DNA of 64,000 nt from an uncultured Alphaproteobacteria bacterium (GCA_934277435.1 CAKQUE010000005.1:1-64000), one strand, 5' to 3'. Positions 33,855 through 43,942 are shown, numbered from the stretch's first letter. The notes: generated by a model from the letters alone, not told the origin. Program-made: numbers and translations.

Positions 33855-34979
33855 TTATTTTAAGCGCGCCACTCGATTCCCAACCTGCCGTTCTATTTTT
33901 CCGCTAAACTCCAAGTCCAGCAGCTGAGAAAAGAAATCGGCTTGCATTAAACCGCTTGAGCGCAGCAGCTCATCTATATCCACGCCTTCAAAAGTTATTA
34001 ATTCGATTAATGGCGAATTATTTTCCTTATTCGGTAGTGGTTCAGAAATTTTAATGTCTGAAATATTTACACGATTTTCAACTTTGTCAAGAGGCTTCAA
34101 GCTCAGTTGCGCGCTTTTTATTTGCCGGTTTTGATTTATACTTAATATATTAAGTATGTCTTCGGCATTTTCAGTTAAAACAGCGCCTTCTTTAATCAAA
34201 TGATTAGGTCCTTGAGAGCGATTTTCTAAAGGCGAACCCGGAACTGCAAAAATATCTTTGCCTTGCTCCAATGCGCATTTTGCTGTTATCAAAGAACCAG
34301 AATGTAAACTGGCTTCAACAACCAGTGTACCGGCAGATAGGGCAGAAATTATTCTGTTCCGCCTAGGAAAGGTTGAAATTTGAGCCGCGGTGCCAAACGG
34401 AAGTTCAGAAATAATCAGCCCTTGCTCGGCTATCATTTTATAAATATCTTTGTTTTCCGCCGGATAAATAACATCGATTCCAGTGCCCAAAACAGCAATA
34501 GTCGGCCCTAGTTTATTTTTGGCATACATGGCCCCTTTATGCGCGGCGCTGTCAATGCCACGCGCCATGCCGGAAATTGTTAAAACATCATTTTCGGTTA
34601 AGTCATAAGCGATTCGCGAGGCAATTTTCCGTCCGTTGATGGAGGCGTTTCTGGCGCCGACAATTGCCATGCTTAAAGGGTGTTTTAACAAATCTATATT
34701 ACCCAAAGCATATAAAATCGGCGGTGCGTCATTAAGCTGCCGCAAAGATTCGGGGTAAACCGCGTCTTTATAGGTAATTATTTTGACACCAAGCTTGGTG
34801 GCTCGTTCAATTTCTTCGGTGGCTTTGTCTTTGCTGCAAAGTTTTTTCTTTTGAGCAATTGCAGAAATTGTTTTTGTCAGACTACCGTTATAGGTTTGCA
34901 GATACTTATAAAACGTAACCGGTCCGACACCGTCGGTCATCATTATTTGCAATATGTCAGAAAGCTCGTTGTCAGCCAC
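33855..34979 (-). CDS. dprA: DNA processing protein DprA
   Basis: Loads RecA on incoming single-stranded DNA during natural transformation. The Rossmann core has AIVGARNASINGRKIA, the GMARGIDSAAHKGAM motif and FPRRNRIISALS. A C-terminal winged-helix-like DML1 domain (IDELLRSSGLMQADFFSQLLDLE) is present. The length of 374 aa is normal. It lies 3 nt behind plsY. Confidence 0.95.
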   Translation of the reverse strand: MADNELSDILQIMMTDGVGPVTFYKYLQTYNGSLTKTISAIAQKKKLCSKDKATEEIERATKLGVKIITYKDAVYPESLRQLNDAPPILYALGNIDLLKHPLSMAIVGARNASINGRKIASRIAYDLTENDVLTISGMARGIDSAAHKGAMYAKNKLGPTIAVLGTGIDVIYPAENKDIYKMIAEQGLIISELPFGTAAQISTFPRRNRIISALSAGTLVVEASLHSGSLITAKCALEQGKDIFAVPGSPLENRSQGPNHLIKEGAVLTENAEDILNILSINQNRQIKSAQLSLKPLDKVENRVNISDIKISEPLPNKENNSPLIELITFEGVDIDELLRSSGLMQADFFSQLLDLEFSGKIERQVGNRVARLK

Positions 34980-34982
34980 TTT

Positions 34983-35621
34983 TTATGCCTTCTTTTTAAA
35001 GCTTATTTTGCTTTCTGTTCCGTTGATTAAACGAGAAATGTTTGCGTGGTGGCGGATAATTACCAGCAAGGCAATAATGGTATAAAACACAGCATATACC
35101 GGCGGACACAGTAAAAAAGCTACTATTGGCATAGAGACAGCAGCCGTAAGCGCTGATAATGAAGAATAGCGGAATGTAAAGGCCATAACCAACCATACCG
35201 CCAAAGCAATTAAAGCAACTGGCCATTGTGTCATCAAAATAAAACCAAAGGCCGAAGAAACACCTTTACCGCCTTTAAATTTGAGCCAAACCGGAAAATT
35301 GTGTCCTATAACGCCAAAAGAACCGGCAATCAATGAACCGACAATATTCAGCGAAGTGTCTATGCTGGCAAAAGATAGAACTGTATCAGGCAAAATATGA
35401 TAAGCTGCATAAGCGGCTAAGCCGGCTTTGAACGCATCTAATAAAACAGTCAATAAAGCCAAAGTTTTGTTTCCGGTGCGTAAAACGTTGGTGGCGCCGA
35501 TATTGCCTGAACCTATTTTGCGTATATCGCCGTAACCGAACAAATAGCAAAGCACTAAGCCAAATGGAATTGAGCCGGCCAAATATCCGCCCAATGCACA
35601 AAGAAACAAATTTAAAGTCAT
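34983..35621 (-). CDS. plsY: Acyl-phosphate:glycerol-3-phosphate acyltransferase
   Basis: Inner-membrane enzyme making lysophosphatidate from acyl-phosphate. The motifs SIPFGLVLCY, IRKIGSGNIGATNVLRTGNK, GHNFPVWLKFKGGKGV and the membrane segments are those of PlsY. The length of 212 aa is normal. It starts the plsY-dprA-topA unit, with GGAG before the ATG. Confidence 0.96.
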   Translation of the reverse strand: MTLNLFLCALGGYLAGSIPFGLVLCYLFGYGDIRKIGSGNIGATNVLRTGNKTLALLTVLLDAFKAGLAAYAAYHILPDTVLSFASIDTSLNIVGSLIAGSFGVIGHNFPVWLKFKGGKGVSSAFGFILMTQWPVALIALAVWLVMAFTFRYSSLSALTAAVSMPIVAFLLCPPVYAVFYTIIALLVIIRHHANISRLINGTESKISFKKKA

Positions 35622-35786
35622 AACTTTTCTCCTTCAGTCTGAAAATTAATTCTATCAATAGCAGAAAACGCAAAATATTCAACTATATTTTCGTTCTTTA
35701 AAAAATTCTGCTGAAAACGTGTAAAATGTTGATGACAACTGCAGTAAAATGCGTAACATACAATCAGATTATTATAAGGTGTGAAA

Positions 35787-36497
35787 ATGAAACCGGTTTA
35801 TAAAAGAATTTTACTCAAGCTTTCGGGTGAAGGTTTGATGGGAGACAAGGGCTTTGGTGTAGATGCCGAAATCGCCGCTGCTTTGGCAACGGAAATTGCA
35901 GAAGTGCGTGATTTGGGCGTGCAGATTTGTTTGGTTATTGGTGGAGGAAACTTTTTCCGCGGTGCCAAAAATGCAACCGAAGGAATGGATAGAAGCGTTG
36001 CCGATCAGGTTGGTATGATGGCTACATTGATGAATGCGCTTGTTATGAAAACAGCCATAGAGCGTGCCGGTTGTCCGGTGGAAATTTACTCGGGTTTGGT
36101 GATGCCTCAAGTATGTGAAACCTATAGTTTTCGCGAGGCTATAAAATCTTTGGCAAAAGGAAAAGTTGTGATTTTTGCTGCAGGTACGGGTAATCCATAT
36201 TTTACAACCGATTCCGGAGCGGCCTTGCGTGCGGCAGAAATGCATTGTGATGTGATTATGAAGGCAACTCAGGTTAACGGAGTTTATGATTCTGATCCGC
36301 GTTTTAATCCAGATGCTAAGCGCTACGAAACTATTAGTTTTGCCGAAGTGGAGGAGAAAAAACTTAAGGTTATGGATATGACGGCGATAACTATGGCGGC
36401 AGAAAATAATATTCCGATTATGGTTTTTGCTCAAAAAGGAAAAAATTCTATTGTTGAGGCTGTTTGTGGCCTTGCTGAATGTACAATCATTAAATAA
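35787..36497 (+). CDS. pyrH: UMP kinase
   Basis: Phosphorylates UMP in pyrimidine nucleotide synthesis. The 236-aa protein has KRILLKLSGEGLMG, GGGNFFRGA, the VEIYSGL region and TDSGAALRAAEMHCD of the amino-acid kinase fold. AAGG sits 7 nt before the ATG at 35787; the GTG at 35781 is too close to it. First gene of the envelope/translation run; rpsB and tsf, which usually precede it, are not present here. Confidence 0.97.
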   Translation: MKPVYKRILLKLSGEGLMGDKGFGVDAEIAAALATEIAEVRDLGVQICLVIGGGNFFRGAKNATEGMDRSVADQVGMMATLMNALVMKTAIERAGCPVEIYSGLVMPQVCETYSFREAIKSLAKGKVVIFAAGTGNPYFTTDSGAALRAAEMHCDVIMKATQVNGVYDSDPRFNPDAKRYETISFAEVEEKKLKVMDMTAITMAAENNIPIMVFAQKGKNSIVEAVCGLAECTIIK

Positions 36498-36513
36498 AAT
36501 TAAGAGGTAAATA

Positions 36514-37077
36514 ATGTCTGATTTTGAAAAAATTAAAACTGAAACCTTGAATAGAATGGAGAAAAGCTTGGATGCGTTGAAGGCAGATTTTGCTGGATTG
36601 CGCGCTGGACGTGCTCACGCCAGTTTGCTTGATGGTATTTTGGTTGAGGCGTATGGAAATATGACTCCTATTAGCCAAATTGGTACAGTTAGCGTTCCTG
36701 ATGCTCGTACTTTGTCAATTAGTGTTTGGGATAAAAGTATGGCTAAATCAGTTGAAAAAGCTCTTCGCGAGAGTGATTTGGGCTTGAATCCAATGTCTGA
36801 TGGTCAACTGATTCGTATTCCAATTCCGCCATTGAGCGAAGAACGTCGTAAAGAACTGGTTAAAATTTCTGGCAAATATGCCGAACAGTGCAAAGTCGCT
36901 GTGCGCAATATCCGTCGTGATGCTATGGATGACGTTAAAAAACTGAAAAAGGATTCGTTGATTTCTGAAGATGAAGAAAAGAAATACAATAGCGATATTC
37001 AAAAATGGACTGATGACGCAATTCGTAAGGTAGACGAACAGGTTGCTTTAAAAGAAAAAGACATTATGCAGGTTTAA
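36514..37077 (+). CDS. frr: Ribosome recycling factor
   Basis: With EF-G splits post-termination ribosomes. A 187-aa two-domain helical protein; LRAGRAHASLLDGI, the PDARTLSISVWDK segment and RRDAMDDVKKLKKD are conserved. It lies 16 nt after pyrH. Confidence 0.98.
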   Translation: MSDFEKIKTETLNRMEKSLDALKADFAGLRAGRAHASLLDGILVEAYGNMTPISQIGTVSVPDARTLSISVWDKSMAKSVEKALRESDLGLNPMSDGQLIRIPIPPLSEERRKELVKISGKYAEQCKVAVRNIRRDAMDDVKKLKKDSLISEDEEKKYNSDIQKWTDDAIRKVDEQVALKEKDIMQV

Positions 37078-37086
37078 GGTGTGACC

Positions 37087-37791
37087 GTGACTGTTGAAAA
37101 CTTGCAGCATATAGCGTTTATTATGGATGGAAACCGTCGTTGGGCTAAAAAACGTGGTTTGCCTGTGGTAATGGGACATAAAAAAGGTGCTGAAATATTG
37201 ATTGATACGGCAAAGGCGGTGAAAAGTCTTGGCGTTAAGTATATGACAGTATATGCTTTTTCTACGGAAAATTGGCAGCGTGAGAAATCAGAGGTTGATG
37301 GGCTGATGAATTTGCTGCGCAATTATTTGGACAACAGCTTTAAGGAGCTGGAAGAAAATAATGTCAAAATTATTTTCATTGGTGAGCGAAATATGCTGGC
37401 AGCTGATATTGTGACCAAAATGGCAAAGATTGAAGAAAAAACCGCTCAAAACAATGGTCTGACACTGTGTGTCGCCCTGAGTTATGGCGGTCGACAGGAA
37501 ATTGTTGCTGCCGTACGCAGAATTGCCAATTTGGTGCAAAAAGGTGATTTAGCAGTGCAAGATATTGATGTTGGTACATTTTCTTCAATGTTGTACACAG
37601 CAGGAATTCCAGATCCAGATTTGTTGATTCGCACCAGCGGTGAGCAAAGAATAAGCAATTATTTGCTGTGGCAGTTGGCTTATAGTGAAATGTATTTTTC
37701 GCCGGTTTTGTGGCCGGATTTTTCAAAAACAGAGTTAGAAAAGATTATACAAGAATATAATAATAGGGAGAGAAGATATGGTAAGTCGTAA
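37087..37791 (+). CDS. uppS: Isoprenyl (undecaprenyl) diphosphate synthase
   Basis: Makes the C55 lipid carrier for cell-wall and surface polysaccharides. IAFIMDGNRRWAKKRGLP carries the catalytic Asp. YAFSTENWQR and LLIRTSGEQRISNYLLWQLAY complete the cis-prenyltransferase signature. The GTG at 37087 has AAGG 7 nt upstream and is preferred to the GTG at 37081. The stop overlaps cdsA by 14 bases. Confidence 0.96.
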   Translation: MTVENLQHIAFIMDGNRRWAKKRGLPVVMGHKKGAEILIDTAKAVKSLGVKYMTVYAFSTENWQREKSEVDGLMNLLRNYLDNSFKELEENNVKIIFIGERNMLAADIVTKMAKIEEKTAQNNGLTLCVALSYGGRQEIVAAVRRIANLVQKGDLAVQDIDVGTFSSMLYTAGIPDPDLLIRTSGEQRISNYLLWQLAYSEMYFSPVLWPDFSKTELEKIIQEYNNRERRYGKS

Positions 37792-38680
37792 ATTTGGTGC
37801 AATAACCAAAAGAATTTTAGCCGCAATTATAATGATACCTATTGCGGTTGAGGTGCTTTATATCGGCAGTCCGTATGTTGAAGTTCTGGCTGTTGTGGTT
37901 GGTGGTTTATTGGCGTGGGAATGGGCTAATTTATTGTCATCGCAAAAGGCTTCGGCTTATGTGACTGCATATATGATAAGTTTAGCTGTTTCTTTGTGGA
38001 GCTACAATTTTGCGGTTTTATTTAGCATGATGGCCATAACCTCATTGGTTGTATGGTTTATGGCAGAAAAAGAAAAACGACGCTCATTAATTACTTTGGG
38101 TGTGCCGTATATTTCTATTGGTATCGGCTCTTTGATTTGGATGTATCGTAATTTTGACCCGAGTGAAGGTTATTATGACCCGCAATATAATTATAGCTTT
38201 ATGTTGACCTTGTGGTTTTTCCTGATGGTTTGGAGTATGGATATTGGCGGACTCGTGGTTGGCTGCAATCTGCGCGGTCCTAAGTTGGCGCCAAAAATAA
38301 GTCCTAATAAAACATGGTCAGGGTTATTCGGCGGTATTTTGCTTTCTATTTCTGTTAGCATAATCTTTATGTATATTTGCACCGAAGTTTTGGAAATTCC
38401 ATTTTATTCTAGCAGTTTGAATCACGTTTCATTTACATATTCTCCATTGAATCTGCGCTATGTGTGGGCAATTAATGAACAAATGTTGTATGCTTTTGCC
38501 GCCGGTATTATCGCTGTACTGGCTCAAATTGGAGATTTGATTGAATCTGCTATCAAACGTAAAGTTGGAGTTAAAGATTCCAGTAAATTAATTCCAGGTC
38601 ATGGCGGTGTGTTTGACCGTGTTGATGGCTTAATTTTTGCCGCTCCTTTTGTTTATTTGTTCTTTATGTATATGAGATAA
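37778..38680 (+). CDS. cdsA: Phosphatidate cytidylyltransferase
   Basis: Inner-membrane enzyme making CDP-diacylglycerol, the precursor of all phospholipids. Eight or so hydrophobic segments are present. The C-terminal signature is visible in KDSSKLIPGHGGVFDRVDGL, and the middle SPNKTWSGLFGGIL is conserved. The length of 300 aa is in the normal range. It overlaps uppS and precedes rseP by 10 nt. Confidence 0.96.
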   Translation: MVSRKFGAITKRILAAIIMIPIAVEVLYIGSPYVEVLAVVVGGLLAWEWANLLSSQKASAYVTAYMISLAVSLWSYNFAVLFSMMAITSLVVWFMAEKEKRRSLITLGVPYISIGIGSLIWMYRNFDPSEGYYDPQYNYSFMLTLWFFLMVWSMDIGGLVVGCNLRGPKLAPKISPNKTWSGLFGGILLSISVSIIFMYICTEVLEIPFYSSSLNHVSFTYSPLNLRYVWAINEQMLYAFAAGIIAVLAQIGDLIESAIKRKVGVKDSSKLIPGHGGVFDRVDGLIFAAPFVYLFFMYMR

Positions 38681-38690
38681 GGTGGCTTAA

Positions 38691-40118
38691 ATGGATACTT
38701 TGTTAAACATTGTTTATTATGTTGTACCTTTTATTGTTTTATTAGGCGTGCTAGTCTTTGTGCATGAATTTGGACATTTTATCATCGCTCGCAGTTTAGG
38801 TGTTGGCGTGACTGATTTTTCCATTGGTTTTGGAAAAGAACTTTGGAGCCGTACGGATAAATATGGTACAAGATGGAAAATCTGCGCTGTTCCTTTGGGG
38901 GGGTATTGTCAATTTTTGGGCGATGCTGATGCTTCATCTTCAACCGCTGATAATTCACTAACCAAGCTTTCGGACGAAGATAAACAAAAAGCGTTTCCAT
39001 ATCAAAAAAGTTGGAAGAAGCTTTTAATAGTTATTGCTGGTCCGGCTTTTAACTATATTTTTGCTATTTTAGTTTTTATTGGTTTGTTCTATAGCTATGG
39101 TAAAATAGTTTATCCGGCTGTTGTTGGTGGAGTTATGCAAGGCGAAGCCGCTGATTTGGCAGGCATAAAAGCCGGTGATAGAATTATTAGCATTAACGGC
39201 AATGCAACTCCTGATTTTCAGTCTATCAGCAATGAAGTTTCGCTGGCTACAACAGACAAAGTAAAAGTTGCGATAGAGCGTCCTTTGACAATAAAACTTA
39301 AAACCGCAGAAATAGAGCTTCCTTTTACCGAAGGATTGCCGAAAAAAGAAAAAATTTTGGGTTTGATTTCCTATCCGTCAGAATATGATGAAAAAACGAA
39401 AGAAAACTTACCGGCTCCAGCGGTTGTTGGAAACGTTATAACTAATAGCGCCGCTGATATTGCTGGTTTTCAAAGAGATGATATTTTGGACAGTGTCAAT
39501 GGGGTTGAGCTTAAAGATTTTACACAGTTGAAAGAATATGTGGCAGCGCATTTAGATGATGAATTAGAAATTAAATTGCGCCGTCCAATGTTGCTTACTG
39601 CGGTGTTGAAAGAAACAAACTTTGACGCCGGCGATGGTCAAAAAGTGAAACGCCGTATGCTTGGCGTTCAATCTGTGTCGGGTATAGTGTTTACCGATAA
39701 AAGCATGACGTTTGCAAATGCCGTGAAATCTGGTTTTGAAGAGGCGTACGATTTAACGGCGACAACTTTGCGCGCGGTGGGACAGATGATTACCGGTCAA
39801 CGCGGCGGTAAAGAGGTAGGCGGAATTATCCGTATTGCTGAAATGTCTGGAGATGTCAGCAAATCCGGCGGATTTATCGGATTTATATATTTTATGGCGC
39901 TTTTATCCGTAAACTTGGGATTGATTAACTTTTTGCCAATTCCTGTTTTGGACGGCGGTCATGTGGTTATTTTCTTGTGCGAAATGGTAACTCGTCGAGA
40001 ACTACAGCCGCGAATTAAAGATTATATTTTTAAGTTTGGACTTTTAATAATTTTAGCCATTATGGTTTTGGCAACATGGAATGATGTGGCCCATTTAATT
40101 AACCGGTGGTTTAATTAA
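38691..40118 (+). CDS. rseP: Site-2 intramembrane metalloprotease RseP
   Basis: Cuts membrane-bound anti-sigma factors and signal peptides within the bilayer. HEFGHF near the N-terminus binds zinc. Two PDZ domains (about 140-200 and 235-310) follow. The second metal-site region is NFLPIPVLDGGHV. The length of 475 aa is somewhat longer than E. coli RseP. The dxr gene that commonly sits between cdsA and rseP is absent. Confidence 0.95.
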   Translation: MDTLLNIVYYVVPFIVLLGVLVFVHEFGHFIIARSLGVGVTDFSIGFGKELWSRTDKYGTRWKICAVPLGGYCQFLGDADASSSTADNSLTKLSDEDKQKAFPYQKSWKKLLIVIAGPAFNYIFAILVFIGLFYSYGKIVYPAVVGGVMQGEAADLAGIKAGDRIISINGNATPDFQSISNEVSLATTDKVKVAIERPLTIKLKTAEIELPFTEGLPKKEKILGLISYPSEYDEKTKENLPAPAVVGNVITNSAADIAGFQRDDILDSVNGVELKDFTQLKEYVAAHLDDELEIKLRRPMLLTAVLKETNFDAGDGQKVKRRMLGVQSVSGIVFTDKSMTFANAVKSGFEEAYDLTATTLRAVGQMITGQRGGKEVGGIIRIAEMSGDVSKSGGFIGFIYFMALLSVNLGLINFLPIPVLDGGHVVIFLCEMVTRRELQPRIKDYIFKFGLLIILAIMVLATWNDVAHLINRWFN

Positions 40119-40134
40119 GAATAAGGATAAAAAA

Positions 40135-42396
40135 ATGAAAAAAATACTTTTTGCCGGAATTATGGCAACCAGCATATTCGCGTTTGAAGCCATGGCCGCG
40201 GATATGGTGGTGAAAAAAATAGAAGTAAACGGCTTGCAGCGTGTTGAAAAAGCAACAGTTCTCTCTTACTTGAACATCAAAAAAAATACATCTGTTTCCC
40301 AAGATAAACTTGATAATTCATTTAAGCGTCTTTATGACACTGGTTTGTTCAGCGATATCAATTTTGATACTTCAAAAGACGATACACTAATTATTAATGT
40401 CAAAGAAAATCCGGTTATCGGCAAGCGAGCTTTTGACGGCAACGATAAAATCGATGATAAGATTTTGGAAAGTGAAGTGCAATTGGGCCCTCGTTCCGTT
40501 TATGATAAAGCCAAAGTGCAGCAAGATGTGCAGCGTATATTAGATGTGTATCGCAAGACCGGCCGCTACACGGTTACGGTAGAGCCTAAAATTATTAAAC
40601 GTGACGACAGCCGTGTAGATTTGATTTATGAAATAGACGAAGGCTCTGCCGCTAAAATTGATAAAATCAACTTTTTAGGCAACACCCACTATTCTAACTC
40701 TGATTTACAAGATGAAATTATGAGCAAAGAAAGTCGTTGGTATCGTATTTTTACCTCATCAGAAACGTATGATGCCGAAAAGATGAACTATGATAAAGAG
40801 CTGCTGCGCCGTTTTTATACTAACCGTGGTTATGCCGATTTTCAGGTTGAATCTGCTATTGCCGAATTGAGTGCGGATAAAAAATCTTTTATTCTGACGT
40901 TTACTTTGAATGAAGGCGTACGCTACAAAATTAACAACATCACCATCAAGTCAGAAATTAAAGATGTTGACACCAAGCCTTTGTATGACGATGTAGAATT
41001 GTCCAAGGGGGATTGGTATAATGCTGATTTGGTTGATAAATCAATTAGTGAAATTACCGATTCGTTAGGTAAAAAAGGATTCGCTTTTGTTGATGTAGAA
41101 GCTGATTTAGTACGCAACAATGCTGATGGAACCGTTGATTTGGTGTTTAATATTACCGAAAGTCAACGCGTGTTTGTTGATAGAATTAATATCACAGGCA
41201 ATGACAGAACATTAGATGAAGTGATTCGCCGTGAGTTTCGCATAGATGAAGGCGATGCTTTGAATGTGTCTAAATTGCGTGATTCACGCCGTAATGTTGA
41301 AAACTTGAATTACTTCAGCAAAGTTGATATTCAAACCGAGCCGACTGGACCGAATAAGGCTGATTTGAATGTTAATGTTGAAGAAAAATCTACCGGCTAC
41401 TTTAATGTTGGTATTGGTTATTCCACCACAAACGGTGCTTTGTTGCGCGCCGGCGTGACCGAAAATAACTTCCGTGGCCGCGGTCAGGAATTGGGCTTTA
41501 ATGTTGGTATTTCTCAACGAACCAAAGACTATGACATTAGTTTTACTGAGCCATATTTCTTAGGTCGCCGCCTGAGTGCCGGAACCGATTTGTTTATGAC
41601 ACAGCAAGATTATGAAGACGAAGCTTCTTATGATACAAGTTCAAAAGGCGGCAGAGTTCGTTTTGGTTGGAACTATACCGATGATTTTTATCACTATGCT
41701 CGTTATACTTTGAGTAAAAATGAAGTAAATCATGTTAAATCGTATGCGTCTGAATTTGTAAAAGCCGAAGAAGGCAGCAGCACAGCATCTGTTATTGGTC
41801 AAACTTTTGTTTATGACAAACGTGACAACGCTATCAACACCAAGGAAGGTTATTATTTGTCATTTGGTAATGATTTTGCTGGTGTCGGTGGCGATGATAA
41901 ATATAACAAATTTGATGCTAAAGCTTATAAGTTTTATACTATTGCTGATTATTACACTTTCAAATTCTTTGCCAACGGCGGTTATATTGCCGGCTACAGC
42001 GGAGAAAACGTTCGTTTGTCCGACCGTTATTATTTAGGCGGTCAAACTTTGCGTGGTTTTGAATTTGCCGGTATCGGTGCACGTGATAAGCGCACAGACG
42101 ATGCTTTGGGTGGTAACTGGATGATGTATTCCGGCATTGAAATGACATTCCCTATTGGTTTGGATGAATTAGGCATTAAAGGCCGTACATTCTGGGATGT
42201 AGGTATGCTGGGTAAACCGGATAATTTTGATGCGCAAAAGATTGAATATTCATCAAAAATCCGCAGTTCAGTCGGCTTTGGTTTTGACTGGATGTCGCCG
42301 ATGGGCAAAATTGATATAGACTTTGGTTTCCCTATTGCTAAAGAAAATTATGATAAAACCGAAGTATTCCGTTTGAATTTTGGTACCAGCCTCTAG
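40135..42396 (+). CDS. bamA: Outer membrane protein assembly factor BamA
   Basis: Central Omp85 protein that inserts beta-barrel proteins into the outer membrane. A signal peptide (1-21) is followed by five POTRA domains (to about residue 405). A 16-strand barrel starts with GYFNVGIGYSTTNG and contains the loop-6 motif near YYLGGQTLRGFEFAG (the VRGF/Y equivalent). The C-terminus ends in RLNFGTSL, without a terminal aromatic residue. Adjacent lpxD and fabZ make this an envelope biogenesis operon. Confidence 0.96.
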   Translation: MKKILFAGIMATSIFAFEAMAADMVVKKIEVNGLQRVEKATVLSYLNIKKNTSVSQDKLDNSFKRLYDTGLFSDINFDTSKDDTLIINVKENPVIGKRAFDGNDKIDDKILESEVQLGPRSVYDKAKVQQDVQRILDVYRKTGRYTVTVEPKIIKRDDSRVDLIYEIDEGSAAKIDKINFLGNTHYSNSDLQDEIMSKESRWYRIFTSSETYDAEKMNYDKELLRRFYTNRGYADFQVESAIAELSADKKSFILTFTLNEGVRYKINNITIKSEIKDVDTKPLYDDVELSKGDWYNADLVDKSISEITDSLGKKGFAFVDVEADLVRNNADGTVDLVFNITESQRVFVDRINITGNDRTLDEVIRREFRIDEGDALNVSKLRDSRRNVENLNYFSKVDIQTEPTGPNKADLNVNVEEKSTGYFNVGIGYSTTNGALLRAGVTENNFRGRGQELGFNVGISQRTKDYDISFTEPYFLGRRLSAGTDLFMTQQDYEDEASYDTSSKGGRVRFGWNYTDDFYHYARYTLSKNEVNHVKSYASEFVKAEEGSSTASVIGQTFVYDKRDNAINTKEGYYLSFGNDFAGVGGDDKYNKFDAKAYKFYTIADYYTFKFFANGGYIAGYSGENVRLSDRYYLGGQTLRGFEFAGIGARDKRTDDALGGNWMMYSGIEMTFPIGLDELGIKGRTFWDVGMLGKPDNFDAQKIEYSSKIRSSVGFGFDWMSPMGKIDIDFGFPIAKENYDKTEVFRLNFGTSL

Positions 42397-42405
42397 GAGA
42401 ATATG

Positions 42406-43419
42406 ATGGTAGATAGAAATTTTTATAATGTGAAAGAAAACGTGACTTTGGCCGATGTGGCCAAAGTTACGGGTGCTGTTTTGAGTGATGAAAGCAAAGC
42501 CGGATTGTTGGTTAAAGATATTGCGACTATGCAATCTGCCGGAGCAGATGATGTGTGTTTCTTTTATGATCGCAAAAGCAAAGATAAAGCTGCTGACATT
42601 AAAGCTAAAGCTTGCGTCACAACAGAGGCTTTGCAGCAGTTTTTACCGGCTGATGTTGTGGCATTGGTTTGCGAAAATCCAAAGGAAGCCTTTATCCACC
42701 TAAACGAATATATGTATTCCGAAAAAACACCGGCTGCCGAGATTGATTCAAGCGCTAAAATCTCTATGTTTGCCAGTGTTGGCAGCGGCTGCTACATTGG
42801 TGCAAATGTTGTGATTGAAGACAATGTTGAGATTGGTGACAATTGCCGTATTGAAGCAAACACAGTGATTGCCCATGATTGTAAAATTGGACGCGATTGC
42901 CGCATTGGCGCTGGCGCTTCTATTGCATATGCTGTAATCGGTAATAATTGCTATATCTATGCCGGAGCCCGCATTGGTCAAGATGGATTCGGTTTTCAGT
43001 TAATGAATGGTCATCACCATCGTATACCGCAGTTGGGGCGTGTCATTATTGGCAACGATGTTGAAATCGGCGCCAACACCTGCATTGACCGCGGAGCTTT
43101 AGATGATACGATTATCGGTGATGGTAGCAGAATAGATAATTTGGTGCAAATTGCTCATAATGACAAGCTTGGACGCGGTTGTGTGATTGTGTCGCAGGTT
43201 GGTATTGCCGGTAGTTGCACATTGGGTGACTATGTCGTTTGTGGCGGTCAGGTCGGATTGGCCGATCATCTGCATATTGGCAACGGTGTGCAGATTGCTG
43301 CTCAGTCCGGTGTTATGCGTGATATTGAAGACGGCGCCGTAATGATGGGAAGTCCATGTGTGCCGTTCAAAGACTTTATGCGTCAAGTTGCTTTTTTGCA
43401 AAAAAATTCTAAAAAATAA
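42406..43419 (+). CDS. lpxD: UDP-3-O-acylglucosamine N-acyltransferase
   Basis: Third enzyme of lipid A synthesis, using acyl-ACP. A short N-terminal uridine-binding domain precedes a left-handed beta-helix built of hexapeptide repeats (VVIEDNVEIGDNCRIEANTV and similar). The catalytic His region is NGHHHRIPQLGRV, and GVMRDIEDGAVMMGSP follows. The length of 337 aa is normal. ATGATG offers two starts; 42406 has AGGAG 6 nt upstream, 42403 only 3 nt. Confidence 0.96.
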   Translation: MVDRNFYNVKENVTLADVAKVTGAVLSDESKAGLLVKDIATMQSAGADDVCFFYDRKSKDKAADIKAKACVTTEALQQFLPADVVALVCENPKEAFIHLNEYMYSEKTPAAEIDSSAKISMFASVGSGCYIGANVVIEDNVEIGDNCRIEANTVIAHDCKIGRDCRIGAGASIAYAVIGNNCYIYAGARIGQDGFGFQLMNGHHHRIPQLGRVIIGNDVEIGANTCIDRGALDDTIIGDGSRIDNLVQIAHNDKLGRGCVIVSQVGIAGSCTLGDYVVCGGQVGLADHLHIGNGVQIAAQSGVMRDIEDGAVMMGSPCVPFKDFMRQVAFLQKNSKK

Positions 43420-43431
43420 AGAGAGGGTAAA

Positions 43432-43881
43432 ATGTCTGAAAAGAAAATTTATAATATTGATGAAATAATGAAAATGCTACCGCACCGCTATCCGTTTTTG
43501 TTGGTGGACAAACTCGAAGTTGAAGAACCAGGGGTAAAAGGCGTTGGCATCAAAAATTTGACTATGAATGAAGAATTTTTTCAAGGTCACTTCCCTGGTA
43601 ATCCAATTATGCCTGGGGTGCTGCAAATTGAGGCTATGGCGCAGTCAGCCGGCTGTGTGGTTATGAGCGCCGATCCAGATTATGCAACCAAAAAACGCAG
43701 TGTATTGTTTATGGCGGTTGACGGAGTGAAATTCCGCAAACCTGTTCGTCCGGGCGACCAGCTCAGAATGCATGTTGAAAAAATCAAAGAACGCCGCAAC
43801 ATTTTTGTGTTCCACGGTGTTGGTATGGTTGATGATCAGGTTGTGTCCGAAGCAGATTTAACAGCTATGATAGTTGAATAA
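43432..43881 (+). CDS. fabZ: (3R)-hydroxyacyl-ACP dehydratase FabZ
   Basis: Hot-dog-fold dehydratase of fatty acid elongation. MKMLPHRYPFLLVDKL and FPGNPIMPGVLQIEAMAQSAG carry the catalytic His and Glu. The length of 149 aa is normal. It ends the envelope run; lpxA, which usually follows in alphaproteobacteria, is not here. A terminator lies at 43907-43931. Confidence 0.97.
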   Translation: MSEKKIYNIDEIMKMLPHRYPFLLVDKLEVEEPGVKGVGIKNLTMNEEFFQGHFPGNPIMPGVLQIEAMAQSAGCVVMSADPDYATKKRSVLFMAVDGVKFRKPVRPGDQLRMHVEKIKERRNIFVFHGVGMVDDQVVSEADLTAMIVE

Positions 43882-43906
43882 TCGGTTAAAACCTATAAAA
43901 CAAAAG

Positions 43907-43931
43907 AGTCGCCGCAAATGGCGATTTTTTT
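43907..43931 (+). terminator. Terminator of the pyrH-fabZ run
   Basis: TCGCC (43909-43913) pairs with GGCGA (43920-43924), followed by seven T. Confidence 0.85.
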
Positions 43932-43942
43932 GTATAAAAGGC

